Shown: piece after piece, positions 51,057-51,981 of the stretch
Layout of the letters: each line of letters begins with the position of its first letter
Position numbering within the stretch: the first letter of the stretch is position 1
DNA from: Coemansia sp. RSA 922
Lineage: Eukaryota; Kickxellomycota; Kickxellomycetes; Kickxellales; Kickxellaceae
DNA length: 51,981 nucleotides
Direction: 5' to 3'
Assembly: GCA_027577415.1 (NCBI GenBank)
Contig: JANBQS010000031.1
Coordinates: forward strand, 1-51,981
The notes under the pieces: model-generated
Told to the model about the DNA's origin: nothing
What the model saw: the letters and a program-made list of their open reading frames with translations, nothing else
Databases searched by the model: none
Position numbers and translations under genes: made by a program

Positions 51057-51981
51057 GCGTTGACACGTTGAACTGCTGCCCAAGTGGATAAAGGTAATCG
51101 CTGAGTGGGCCAGTATATATGGCCCGCTACTCCGTATGATAGGGAAAGGGGCTCTTTATAATTTGCTATTATTCACACCCGCTTATTTATTATAATATAT
51201 TTGCTATCATGTACTTTGGTGAGCCTAATGGCTAGCGGAGTAGTTGGCATCTCCGCCACCCCCTTTAAGCAGTCAGAACAGTTTGTCGCTTGGACATGGC
51301 TAAATGACAAAAGTTATTACTTTACATGGCTATGCCGAGTTTACGCGCTCGCTAAGCAACCCATAAAATCAAACAGGTTCAGGAAATATGTCCCACAGCA
51401 TTGGCGCTTGCTGTTGGGCAAGAACAACAAGAACTATTTATCACCGCTGCCAATTCATTATGCACAAGGCTAGAAATGGCAAGGGCAGTCAAGTACGTTA
51501 TAGTAAAAGCCAAAGAATGCCAGTAAAAATATTATATTTACAAGGCCGGACACCAGTTGCAACCCCCGGGACACTCTCTTCTCCACCATTCTTGCCACGT
51601 GAAGTCTACCATTGGGCTTGTTGTGGATAGTAGTCATTTGGTCTGCAGAATAGCAAGGATCATTCCCCAGCTCAGAGCAGAAGCCCGTTTTGCCAGAAGA
51701 GACACGCCTGCCGGAGACTTACATGCACAAAGGGGTCAAGATCCCTCCAGCTCAGGACATTTTTGTCCATCTGCCGAAAAGGAGACCCACCTACCCGAAA
51801 CTGACACGCTCCCACTGTCATACCAAAATAACCGTATCCACAGCTAAACCCCCAATGGTAGACATACAAGCGCGACTTGGAAAACGAATTTAGTGAGTGC
51901 CCCATGAGTCACTCCCAGGTCCAGCCTACAAACAAAAAGAAGATTATGTTTACATATAAACAGGTTGGAATTTTGCGCGTA
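51057..51981. other. Gene-free right edge
   Basis: No ATG-started frame of convincing length. A GC-richer stretch near 51630-51900 has overlapping open frames without ATG. The edge may cut a gene or an element. Confidence 0.35.

Noticed and set aside
51557..51893. Overlapping open frames at the right edge
   Set aside because: No ATG near their starts and no recognisable motif; may be chance in GC-richer sequence or part of a gene cut by the window edge.

Overview
The window reads as a fungal chromosome-end fragment. Genes are compact, with one or a few GT-AG introns of 71-121 nt, and they encode fungal versions of transketolase, a Sit4/PP6-associated protein, uS9m, Utp5, FIGNL1 and Rab GDI. 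Fungus-restricted families (FunK1 kinase, DUF4246) and an expanded F-box/LRR-like family with a characteristic N-terminus point to an early-diverging lineage, probably Kickxellomycotina (Coemansia-like). The lineage is an inference from family recognition; no search was run. The first ~310 bases are a degenerate C-strand telomere-like tract (CTAACCCC units in CT-rich sequence), so the left edge may be a chromosome end.

Region 1 (0.4-22 kb) is a dense housekeeping block: two small orphan genes (one ubiquitin-like), transketolase, a SAPS-domain phosphatase subunit, then a repeat-rich island (8.6-11.4 kb) with a duplicated promoter-like segment, tandem ~150-bp repeats, a possible LINE tail and another small orphan. 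It continues with mitochondrial uS9, Utp5, FIGNL1, Rab GDI, a PC-esterase-like membrane protein, a mitochondrial helical-repeat protein and a CCDC90/DUF1640 mitochondrial protein. These genes serve unrelated core processes and do not form a pathway.

Region 2 (22-52 kb) is accessory and decaying. It holds a two-exon multi-Myb/SANT protein, two intact F-box/LRR-like genes, three degenerate relatives of them, a FunK1 kinase with a 14-residue tandem repeat, a small orphan, a DUF4246 protein that has apparently lost its metal-binding HxE motif, a CLPTM1-like/PQ-loop membrane protein, a transposase-like scrap, a palindrome, an HSF-type DNA-binding protein, another small orphan, and a duplicated, broken copy of the CLPTM1-like gene. 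Long gene-free stretches lie between them.

The best candidates for something undescribed are: (a) the set of small orphan proteins (417, 1207, 10099, 33125 and 47922), at least one of which is a ubiquitin-like fold without a diglycine tail; (b) the birth-and-death history of the F-box/LRR-like family; (c) the mosaic 2.2-kb duplication that suggests gene conversion; and (d) several promoter-like TATA segments with no gene behind them. No CRISPR array, rRNA gene or convincing tRNA gene was seen.
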